Shown here in pieces: positions 22,831 to 33,200 of a DNA stretch of 64,000 bases (its first letter is position 1; each line of letters opens with the position of its first letter). The position numbers and the translations under genes were made by a program. Location: assembly GCA_008921705.1 (NCBI GenBank), contig VFFE01006974.1, positions 201,091-265,090 of the forward strand. The letters are read 5' to 3'. Source of the stretch: Burhinus oedicnemus (lineage: Eukaryota > Chordata > Aves > Charadriiformes > Burhinidae). The notes below the pieces were generated by a model. It ran no database searches and was not told the DNA's origin. It was given only the letters and a program-made list of their open reading frames with translations.

Positions 22831-24353
22831 AATTTGTCCTGCCTTCATGCTGACAATTTATCCTGTGTAACCTTACAGAGGTATCGGCATGATTCTCCCC
22901 AGCAGAAGTCAGTGAGTTGTCCAGTGCTTGGAACAACTTGCTCTGATCGCAGATTGAACCTCCAGTGCAGATAAACAGATACTAACTGCAAATTCAGGAA
23001 ATTTTCCACCAAGCGGGGGGTGGGTGGGGTGCAGGGAGGTATTTCCAGAGCTGAGGGCATTTTATGGAAAAGGTCTTTTCAGCCTGTTGTACCCCCATCC
23101 CAGTGCTTCTGCACTTGAAGCGCTGCACTCTCTCAAACAAATGTCAGGCCAGCTAGGGAGTACTGGGGCAGAAGGAACCGCTCGGACCCCATGGCAATCT
23201 GGCAGATGCTCTGCTGGGCTCGCAGTGAGATTTCTCTTTACTGAGTGGCCTGCTATTGTCTGTGCCCACTTCTGTTTCTGACTCCAGTGAAGGTGTAACC
23301 TTGGAACAAGCTGCAGTAGCCTGATGTGCTTTGGTGGTGCCAGAGGAGCCAGAGGTTTATGAATCACATGGATGATTTACAAAACTGGCACTCACACGCC
23401 CTTAAAGCAGAGCTGAGAGGATCTTCCCAGTATTCCCACCTACTTTTTCCAGCAGCTCTACCTCAGTCATCCCTGGAGGGACTTAGCACTCAGCGTTGAG
23501 AAGGAAACTGTATGTCCGGAGCTGGGTGATTATCAGCATCTCTTGTCAGATGACAGGGACTGCGCTCAGGCTCTGAAACCCCCTCATCCCTCAGTGCTGC
23601 CTCTGTTCAGTGTAAGTAAGTGTCTGACCTACCTGTTCAAAACTGCCCTGTTAATCTTTTGTTCCTTACCGTAATCATGCAAGCTGAAACACTGTAAAAG
23701 AACAGAGGTTCCAGGATGTCCCATGTACGCGGCAAAGTGGATCCCATTAAGATATCCCACCAGATTGAGGGAAAGTCACTGAGAATCTTTTGTTGTAGCC
23801 TTTATTTAATTCTGAAACCTTTTGTTGGTTTTGCATTTTACCGGCAGACATTTCAAAAAAAGCTTCCTAAATGTATTTCTAGACTTTCTAATAGGATGAA
23901 ACAGTTATGCTAATTTTATTGGGTAACAGAAGCTATTTGAAAAGATCTTTCTGCCTAAATATGAATGTACGATGCTTGTCTCTGTGTCTCCATTAATTAG
24001 TACATATCTTTGAATATGCAAAAGAGCCTTTATAATGTAGATAGTTTTGCTTTCTGCCCGGTGGCCATTTAATGACATAAATATTATAACAGAAACAAAC
24101 AAAAAAAGAAACAAAAACATTTTTCAATCAGATGTTAAAGGTGTAAATTAAGATCACTAGCCTGACTTTGAAGGGTGGTGCCAATTTATGGTAGCTGATG
24201 ATCCAGTTGCTTTGCTCTGTCTTAGGTGCTTAGGTGGTTCCCATTGAGACAGTATCTGGATACTGTACTTGATCTTTAACCATAAAGGACTTCTGAAGAG
24301 TGGAATTACTCCTGTTTTACACAGAGGACAGTTACCCAACAATGCAACAATGC
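22831..24353. other. Intergenic DNA, no gene recognised
   Basis: Contains a G-quadruplex-type G run at 23015-23036. Opposed open frames at 23024-23281 and 23062-23367 cover the same GC-richer patch and lack recognisable domains. Confidence 0.55.
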
Positions 24354-24755
24354 AAGAGTTGGGGTTGTTCAGCCTGGAGAAGAGAAAGCTCCGGGGAGAC
24401 CTTATAGCAGCTTGCCAGTATCTGAAAGGGGCCTACAAGAAAGCTGGAGAGGCACTTTTTACAAGGGCATGTAGTGACAGGACGAGGAGCAATGGCTTCA
24501 AATTAGAAGAGGGTAGATTTAGATTAGATCTCGGGAAGACATTCATTACTGTGAGGGTGGTGAGGCACTGGCAGAGGCTGCCCAGAGAAGCTGTGGGTGC
24601 CCCATTCCTGGAAGTGTTCAAGGCCAGGTTGGATGAGGTGTTGAGCAATCTGGTCTAGTGGGAGGTGTCCTTGCCCATGTAAGGGGGCGCTGGAACTAGA
24701 TGATCTTTAAGGTCCCTTCCAACTCTAACCGTTCTATGATTCTATGATTCTATGA
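24354..24755 (+). mobile_element. CR1 LINE 3' end (5'-truncated)
   Basis: Open frame 24269-24658 carries the CR1 reverse-transcriptase C-terminus: ELGLFSLEKRKLRGDLIA, then TRACSDRTRSNGFKLEEGRF and RLPREAVGAPFLEVFKARLD, ending DEVLSNLV and a stop. A short 3' UTR follows (GATCTTTAAGGTCCCTTCCA), then three copies of the TTCTATGA-type terminal repeat (24732-24755). The reading frame is still intact over about 100 codons, so this copy is fairly young. The 5' junction lies near 24354, inside the sequence for EELGLF. It is a dead fragment, not a host gene. Confidence 0.92.
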
Positions 24756-24879
24756 ATGCAAACATCCTGCAGGACAGAAGTTCACGCTGGAAAAAAATTT
24801 CTCATTGTTAGTCCCCAACTGTATGAGCTGGTGTTTTGTGTTAAATTTCATCCCTTTTCTATTCACCAGTCCTCAAGAT

Positions 24880-25861
24880 TACCCAGTTCTGCTCATATGG
24901 TATTCCATAATGGTTAAAGAGATAGGGAGGAATGTTACACTGATCAAAGAGACAAAGGAGCCAGCTAACAGGAACAGGGCAAATGGAAAAACTCAAATAG
25001 CTTAATGGGCTCAAATTGGGAAGTTGGATAATTTCCATCTCAGACTTCTGAATGATGTGGTATGTGACATTGCAAGTCCAGTAAAAAGGATTTTCAGTAA
25101 ATCTGTCTAATTAGGATGGTACATTAGGAATGAAAAGTAGCAAATCTGTATTTAAGGAAAGGAGAAAAAGTTGTCTGGGCCACAGTGGACCTTTTAGTTT
25201 GATTATAATAACACCAAGCAGAGTTTAAAGTAAGTTCTAAAGGAAAGATTAATTAAATGCATGGGGGGAAATGAAATAACCATGCAACGTATGTTTTTCT
25301 ATTTGAAGTGAGCCAAACTACCCTGATGTATTTTGCTAGGAAGATAAATGGGTTTTGACACAAAGAAATGCCTTAAACCTAAGTTATCAGGATTTTGGTA
25401 AAGGATTTTATATTCTGTCCCTAAGGAAATGGTTTGTTACAACATCAAGGTCATTAGTACACAATTTACAGTGTGTTTAAGGAACTGGCGAAGGGAAGGC
25501 AACAAGTGCTGAGAGAGGAAGCATCAAGATGAAGGTCAGCAGTAGAGTTCCTGAAGCAGGGGACCAACCTTATTTAATAATGTCATTGATGATATTGTCT
25601 GTAAGGGGAGGTGATAGCTCTCATTGAGGTGGGCACAAGGAGTGAATTTAAGACATTTGTTGCTGCCACAAGAACAAGACATTGCCAAGAGAAAGAAGTC
25701 CTGGAATATTATATATGAAGAGTTGAGTAATGTTGAGGACTGGGCAATAGGAAAGGTGAAATTTCTTTTCGGTGTGAACTTTTGGTCCTGGAGGACATGT
25801 TTACATTGTTGGGCAAATACCCTTTGTGTTGCACACTGGAATTCTGGTCCCCGAGACAACT
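24880..25861 (+). mobile_element. Ancient CR1-type LINE, reverse-transcriptase remnant (left part)
   Basis: Heavily decayed but readable in broken frames. DIASPVKRIFSKSV (about 25068-25110) matches the 'diaspi...lnkSv' segment of CR1 reverse transcriptases. A degenerate motif A lies near 25390 (QDFGKGF), and a motif B-like SRVPEAGDQPYLI is followed by a degenerate IDD-like stretch near 25540-25590. GNILVLEDMF-like sequence leads to the block AATTCTGGTCCC at 25848. It is much older than the CR1 copy just upstream and is split from its right part by later insertions. Confidence 0.62.
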
Positions 25862-26087
25862 AAGATATGGGAAGGCTGGGACTCAGATGTCCGGGTGCCG
25901 CAGTGAGTTTCCTTTCAAGGCGAGAAAGGTGCATACCCGAATTTCACCCAACGTGCAGTCAGGATGCGACTGCAGAGCACACCTCAGGGGGGACAAGGAC
26001 AAAGCCGTTCATGAGGGTGCACCTATCTTCAAGTGCAGACAGAGAGTGGCAGAAGCTGCAACTGGGAGAAAGTTGGATGTGACTGAA
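25862..26087. other. Unidentified insert flanking the LTR, left half
   Basis: The parental LINE text stops near AATTCTGGTCCC at about 25860 and resumes only near 26920. After removing the LTR, about 330 bp remain (this span plus 26815-26919) that do not read as LINE. They may be an earlier inserted element of unknown family. The last five bases, CTGAA (26083-26087), form the LTR target duplication. Confidence 0.4.
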
Positions 26088-26814
26088 TGTCCTGGTTTGA
26101 GGTAAAACAGGACCACTTTTGTTCAGTAACTTTTCTTTTTAGCTAGGCCTCTTCTAACTGCTGAAATTAACAGCATGTTTTGCAGAAAACTGTTCGCTCT
26201 CAGAGTGATAAGACCCATGTTTATAGCTGAGGCCAAGGAACGGTATGCAGAGAGGCTCTTGCTTATACTTATTGCTATAACAACCAAGGCCAGCCAAATT
26301 TGTTACTTGCCCCGTTGGAGGGTCGGAAGCGGAAAAGCGTAGAGGGGTCACACCTGCGGGGAGGAGTGGACAGGACAGGTGACCCAAAACTGACCAACAA
26401 GGGTATTCCATCCCATCTGCCTCATGCTCAGTATAAAAGCTGAGGGATCAAAGGGTCAGCCCTCTTTCTTCAATGGCCGGCGTCCTGGGAGGACTCTGTC
26501 TCTGCGTCTGCCTTTGATCCCGATCCTGAATCCAGATCCGGAATCCAGTTCCCGTCCGTCACCGAGTCCAGTCTGGGACTTCCCCAGCACCTGCTGGTGA
26601 CGTGATTGTCATCCTGGGAGCTTGATACGGTTTTGTATATATTTCATTATTTTTCTTTTTATTATTTTATTATCAATATTTCATTAAAGTAGTTTAGATC
26701 CTTCTAAACTCTTAAGTCTCTTTTTCTCTCTCTCTCTTGCCTCCCGAGCAGAGCAGGAGAGAGAGAGCATCTGTCGTTCCACCGGATTAGGCCAATTTGG
26801 CCCAAACCACGACA
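26088..26814 (+). mobile_element. Solo LTR of an endogenous retrovirus
   Basis: The 727-bp unit starts TGTCCTGGTTTGAG and ends GGCCCAAACCACGACA, giving imperfect terminal inverted repeats and the canonical TG...CA ends. It is flanked by a perfect 5-bp direct repeat, CTGAA at 26083-26087 and 26815-26819, as expected for a retroviral target-site duplication. Orientation is set by a TATA box (TATAAAA, 26432-26438) in the expected U3 position, an ATTAAA polyadenylation signal (26683-26688) and a CT-rich U5. No gag, pol or env sequence is adjacent, so the provirus was lost by LTR-LTR recombination. A 5-bp duplication fits several avian ERV groups (ERVL-like or ERVK-like); I do not assign the family. 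It could carry promoter activity for plus-strand transcripts. Confidence 0.9.
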
Positions 26815-26919
26815 CTGAAGAACAGAGCTGGCCAGATATTTTAACTAGGGAAATGTTAAAGTCATGGGCAAGGTGTTAATCAAGCCATCTCTGTTATAAT
26901 CCTTGCTATTCTTGTCAAC

Positions 26920-27255
26920 TGCCTCTGAGAAAGATGAACTCAAACTGAAGGAGGTCCAGAGTGGGGTTACAAGTGTGAGGAGAGAAATGGAAAATCTATT
27001 TTACAAATATAATTGTTATCCAGAGGAAATGGAGTTAAACACAGGAGAGGAGGAGGATGTATTTAAGCTAAGGACAACATTAGCAGGGAAAACTGTTTTT
27101 GTGAGGGTCATGAACACATGTAGGCTGGAAGCTGTGCTGAAGTGGGGCTCTGGAAGGAGTGATGAGGGCACAGCACTTCTAACAGGTTTTAAGGATGAAG
27201 ATGGATATATTTAGGAAGAGGAGATTATATGATATACTTGCCTGCTGTGCAAGAA
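26920..27255 (+). mobile_element. Ancient CR1-type LINE remnant (right part)
   Basis: Resumes with CTCTGAGAAAGATGAACTCA and AAGGAGGTCCAGAGTGGGGT, which correspond to the CR1 stretch after the 'yCVQfWsP...K.ELEkVQr' motif. It then gives a decayed C-terminus (GGTTTTAAGGATGAAGATGG; GAAGAGGAGATTATATGATA). The reading order continues that of 24880-25861 on the same strand, so both are one element. The open frame 26903-27214 (103 codons) is a shadow of it, not a host gene. Confidence 0.55.
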
Positions 27256-30200
27256 AAATGAACATGGTCCTTTCTAGTGCTGTGTCCTTGTGAAACATGC
27301 CATAGGACTGTGAAGGATTAATTTATTATTACTATTAATTCCTCTTTTTTTTCCCCCAAGGAAGAGCATATTCAGCTCTGTATCAAGCAGGACCTGATGG
27401 AAGGAGAGTTTGTCACTGAGCTGTCTGATACCAGCCGTGGGTGTCTGGTGAGAGTGAAGGGACCTAAGACAAATCCAGCTGCACCATCCCAGCTGCTTTG
27501 TCTCTTTCACCTAGATCTGAGCTGCACTTTGTTTCCTCCCTGTGACACCCCACACATCCAGGAAGGACTAGGGATGAGGACTGTGTGCACTTAATGCACA
27601 ATTTATATATCTTTCCTTTAGGTAATGCAGTTAATAGGGTCTTTGTTTCCTGGCTGCCTCGTCTGCTTTCATTTCATATTGCCTTAGCGTAACGACAGCA
27701 AAGGCCTGTTAAATTCTGAACCATTTGTATTCATAAGCCAGGAGAATGCAGAGCCTTCAACTTCTTCACTAAAATAGTTTATATAAAATAAAAGAGAATT
27801 TCCATACTATATTTAAACATTCGGGATGGCTGGCAGCAACGGAATTAGACTCTTATTTGCACATATTTAAATTACCATAAGATGTGTATTTCAGTTCACA
27901 AAATGTTTAGCCATTTGGCTGGTGATGCTGGGTGAGTTTCCTTATAGCGGGAAGGATGTTGCCACAGGATCCACCAGCTTATGAGGGCTAAAGGCACCCA
28001 CTCCTGGGCTTTGTTGTGTGTGCAGCAGCAGACCACAATTCTCTCAAGAGTTTTGGGGAAAGGTCTTACAGGGAATAGAAAGGCTCCACAGCAGTAAAAG
28101 TAGGAAAGCATTGTCTGGGATAGCCTTTTAGGCAATAATTCAGCTCCCAGAAAAGGTGGAAGTAGGGCTTCATCAGTCAGTATGGAGCAAGACAAGCTGG
28201 GATGCTCTGCCTGTCTGGATGTTTGGGGAACCTTGCCTGGGACTCCGAGTAGCAAAGCTGTCTTCTGCATTACTGGAAGAAACTGTTACCCAGCTCTGCA
28301 CCTGAGCACCTGGAGAAGGGTCTAAGGTAGATCAGAGAAGGCATTTTTGTCTTCTGCTTTTGTTGAGGAATGACCACAGCCTTGTGAAAAGCAGCCTCCA
28401 TTCTGCTCCAGGTGAACTGGAAATGGTGGTGGCAGAGACCAAGGGAGGGAGACTGGAGGTTGTTGGTGTTGCCTCTATGGGCATGTCACATATGTGGGAG
28501 CAGCTGGATGTGAGGTCCTCTGCCTGTGCGCTGAGCTGTGTGAATGCAAGACAGCTGCTTTTTAGGAGCCGTATATCTGTGGCAGAGGGACACTACGCTA
28601 AGTCACTATGCCCTGCTAAAGGTTTGGGACAAGGGCAGAGATACATGGTTTTCTGTGCTCATTTTTGTAGACTTGAGTCATCTGTCCTTTTTCTAAGAAA
28701 TCTATATCGAAGAGGAAAGAGGAATCCTTTCTACCTGGTGTCCTGAGGAGCCTCCAGTTTTCAAATGCTATCCCTTGTGATTCATTGATCCTAGTGGGAA
28801 AGTGAGAGAGGTAGCCACAGAGGTGGCGTCAGCTTTGCGGGGACAGGAGCATGACAACACTGTCTCACAGTAACCACTCTATAAGGTCCCCTGTTTCCCA
28901 GTGATGAAGTGGCTGCACAATGGGCTTGTGCAGCATCTTGGCCTCAGGACCTGGAAACTTTTGTTTGGGGAAAGCATGGGGACTTGTTTCAAATATGGGA
29001 AAGAGGTTTTTAAACAGGAGGTTTCATGGCAAAAAGTGGGGCAACTTGTTTAAGTGCCTTTGAGGGAAGGAGGGAGAGACTACTTGAATGGTTGGAGGGA
29101 GGAGAGGTGTATATCAGCATAAGGTCTGGCCTCACACTGACAGTGATGGCACTACAGGGATGGCTTCTGCCTTCCCCCGAGCCTTTGCCTCTTATCTCTG
29201 CAATTAGGAACCCTGTCCTGTCTTTACTGGTGTCCCTGCACTCTCTGCCACACCAGAACTGGTGGCACGTCTTTCCCCCTCTTGTTCATCAGTTACTGTT
29301 AGCATCCTGCCTGTGACACAGCAACTAATTGCATTGTCAATGCCTTCCAATGAAGAAGAAGCAGCAGGAGCAGATGAACTCTTCAGCACCAAAGTCTTCT
29401 TTTCCTGCGCTTGTCTCTAAGAATACAAGTACAAAGAGGAACATGAAAGAAGCAGGATTTCTCTTAGCAGAAAGTTGCCCGCAGTGCTGAGGCCTGGGCA
29501 AGTCTTGAGGCCCAAGCTCTGCTTCACCTGCTGCCAGCCTTGCTTCAAACCAAGGGGGCATGATGTCCGTTTGGTAGCATTGCTGTATGTCAGCCAGGGT
29601 GTAGTTTTTGGCTGGTGCCATTAGAATGACTGGAAGGAGATGTCTTCTTTAAAGATTCTCTTCCATTTGAATGTAGTTCATGCATTTTACGAGTTCTTGG
29701 ACCTGCATTTTGAGGCGACATGCAGTTGGTCGCTCTGGTGGGATGATACAATTGTATCTGTCATCTAGAAAATTAAGTTTTTTGGATGTTCATCTTGGAT
29801 ACATGAGTTAGGCACTCAAATACCTCCTCTGGGGACTAAGACTTTTCAGGCTTCTTGTGATAATGTTTCAGTGCTTGTCTTTAGTATCTGTGTTTTGAAA
29901 TGAGATTCAACTGTCCAGCTCTCAGAAGGCAAAATTTGGCCTATTTCTATCCATCCTGGTGGCAATTTACACCAGGGTAGGATTTTGTCCTAACATTTAA
30001 GGATCAGATATGAGCACTTCTCCATTCATTTTGACACTTTCTTTCCAGGGTTACAGTCTGTACTAAAATACCAGTTTGACCTGCACCTCTCCTCCAGAGC
30101 AGGAGCATATCATTCTGCATGGCATTGGAAGAGGCCACAGAAACTTTCTGGTAGACTTGGTGGAGCCTAGTTGGTGAACAGGTGGGAGTCCTTGAGCTTG

Positions 30201-33200
30201 TCTCATGTCGTGAACCCTGTTAAAATGACTGTATTAACCAAGGCCATCAGAGCCGGCAGACTGGGCTGCCTATAGGGTGCAATTTCATAGCTGTAGCATT
30301 TATCACAGAATCTACCCCTTAAGGCAGGTCAGTGCTCCTGAGTTTAAGCTTTCGTTTGAGAAAGTTTTGTTATCCATCACAGTGATGACAATGACCTTCA
30401 AGGTTGACACCACATTTTAGGCATCTGGGGCACAGATATTTGAACCAGAAGGGAGAGGGCACATGTAAAAAACTGGATGTGGATGGAGGAAATAGGTCAG
30501 GAGTCCTCTCTGTAGTCATTAACAGTTTCTTTTACCATTAGGCTGTTCCTTTAAAAAGGCTAATATAAATTATTTTTCCTTTGTTTCTAAGGGCCTGGGA
30601 GCTGAGAAGTGACTCCTCTGACATTTCAGTTTATTGCTGTAAGGAATGTGGAGAAAGTTTTCACATGAAACATATAAAAGCCAGAGTTTACCCATCACAG
30701 ATGCCAACCCGGTTTCAAAGGATTTAAGAAGGCATATTGTCTGCTATGCTGTTTGTTTGATATTTTTCTACTGATATATTGTCTTTGTAGCTTTTTCATC
30801 TGCTAATTGATGTATGGGTATATACACTGGTCTTTCAGCTGTGCTCGAGTTTTATGTTAGACACAGTACTTTTTGTTTATTCATGATTGTTATGATCCTA
30901 TTTAAAGGTTTAGGAAGGTAAGACAGAGGTACATTTGTAGCTCTCACGGCTTTAGAAGTAACTTTATTGAAATGAACCAAGGGATAACAGAGATGCAGTG
31001 AGTACCTGAGCACTCAGACAGCCTGAAAAAAAATTACTCAGCAAGGTGATCACTGGAGTCTGCTGTTCATCTCGCTGGAGCATCATGTTTCAAGCCAGGT
31101 GACAATTCAACATCAGTGATGAAGGGGAGGTCGGTGTGGGAATGAAACCACTGGGACTGAAAGCTTGGAGCTGTGGAGAGAAGAAAATGGAGACAAAATC
31201 AGAGGAGAATTACACGAAGAGTGAAGGAGAAGAGAGGAGGAGAACGGAAGCACTGGTGAGCAGAGACAGCCGTGGCTAGAAGGGGAGCAGGTCTTTTATT
31301 GAGTATGAAGGCCAGGATTTGGCCTTGACAAATATTGAAATGATAGCAGGTACATAAAGACCATGTTTCCCCTTTGACTATTAGTAAACTGTTGTACTGA
31401 CAGCATGTTTGTGGAAGGTGTGGGGAGACCTTGAACTCCAGTCCTGCCTGTGAACCAGACTCGCTGTGAAATTTTTCTGCCAAGGATGCATTTGGCTCAC
31501 TGTAGTATGGGCAGGACAAGGGCAAATCTGTGACCAACCTTGTGAATCCTCAAAGGGTAATTTCACCTGCCACTTACATCTGTGCAGAGCCTTCTTGGGG
31601 GCAAGTCTTCCAGCAAAGCACTTTTGATCAAGTTTTCCTCCAGAACCTGAAGCAGGAGCCAGAGTCCTTTGGAAAGCCCTGCATATAAATATCTTGTTTA
31701 GTTAGTCTAATAAAGGTATTACTAACAGTGCTGCTTGGAGGATTTATTGGGGGATTTCACTAAGACAGTGTTAGCAGTGGAATTATAGTCATTCTCTGGT
31801 AAGACCTTGTCAATGCGAGAGAAAATAATGTTGATCCAATCAGAGATATTTTACAGGATCAATGTAATATTCCTTTGCATAATCACAACCGAAGGATTAT
31901 GGGCCTGTGCTGGGAGTGACGAAGGATCACTTGACAGATCACAGCCTCATTTGTTCTCATTGTTTTAACTGGTGAAGTACAGGCAGTTTTTAAAAGTGTG
32001 CATATATACCCCTGTATCTTAAATGAATCAGGGTTCCTTCAGGCCACGGGCATTATTTTCAGCCTATTGCTTTTAAACAATATTTTGGGCTACATACATT
32101 TTTCATAGCTGAGCCATACTGAAGCATCTTGGTATAACCTTGAGACAATTCCCTCTGAAATCCAGGAAGCCAATGTACATGAAATGGGAGAGGAGGCCCT
32201 GAGGTGGGCAGGGAGGAGGAGAAGACAAATCAATATACAGCACGAGCCTTATAACACCATAAGGGACCCTGGGTAAGTTTGCGTAATTGAGCAGCAATTC
32301 CTCCAAGGGGATAAGAGTGTTGCAGATGACAGTGAATTCAGGAGGCTCAAGAGCATACTGTGGTATGCTGGGAATAATTTATAATACAATAAGACCTCCT
32401 TATTGGTTACGCTACTGTCTTTGCATTTTTCAGGATCCCAGTACTGCTGTATTGCTTTAATGACAGCTTTGTCACGCATTGTGGAGGCCCTAAATCCCTC
32501 TACTGGCTGCACTTACCTAGATATCCCCCTGGCTTTTGCGAGGCTTCTTCTGCCGAGGAAGAGGAGCAGTATGTTTGATGGCTTCACTGCATTTGACTGA
32601 CTGGATCCTTTGGATTTGTGCATACATCTCAGTGAACGATGGAAAAGGAAAACGGTGGCTGAGGCACAGAGCAATGGCTCGGCTCACTGATAAAATCAAG
32701 GGCCATTCAAACTCCAGTCTTGTGGTTTCAGATGACTTCAACTTCAGGGCTGCAAAAGATACTTGGGGAAGAAAAAACAGCTATTACAAGTGACATTTAA
32801 AATTAGATGGGACACAGCTCTCGTGAAAATACAGCAGGGATCAGCTTGTTTCCATCAGGGGTGAAGACAGATAACTGAACAGGCCCCTTCTGCCGTCATG
32901 GGCAGAGTACAGCCTGTATCAAAGCATACAGCTTTGCTAGGAGGTTGTGATTAGCACGGGGTGTGTGTACAGAGGAGTATGTGACAGAATGCAAGAGCCT
33001 GTTGGAATTAACGAGCTCAGGCTGGGGGCAAGACCTCCAGGAGATTGTGGCCCCATGGCTTTGCCTTGCACCAAGAAGTAAGGGAAGCGGGGAGGGGGCA
33101 GGGCTGGGGTTACCTGCACTCTCAGCAATGCAGATGGGTCATAGCTTCCAGGCAGCACCAATGCCTGCCAAAGTCACTTTGTCGCCCTCGCCCTTGGAGG

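Noticed and set aside
21995..22936. Minus-strand open frames rich in Ser, Pro, Leu and Phe
   Set aside because: They follow directly from the purine skew of the plus strand, which removes stop codons from the complement.
24269..24658. 129-codon plus-strand open frame as a host gene
   Set aside because: It is the C-terminal end of CR1 reverse transcriptase followed by the CR1 3' UTR and terminal repeats.
26903..27214. 103-codon plus-strand open frame as a host gene
   Set aside because: Its text follows the C-terminal part of an old CR1-type LINE in order and strand.
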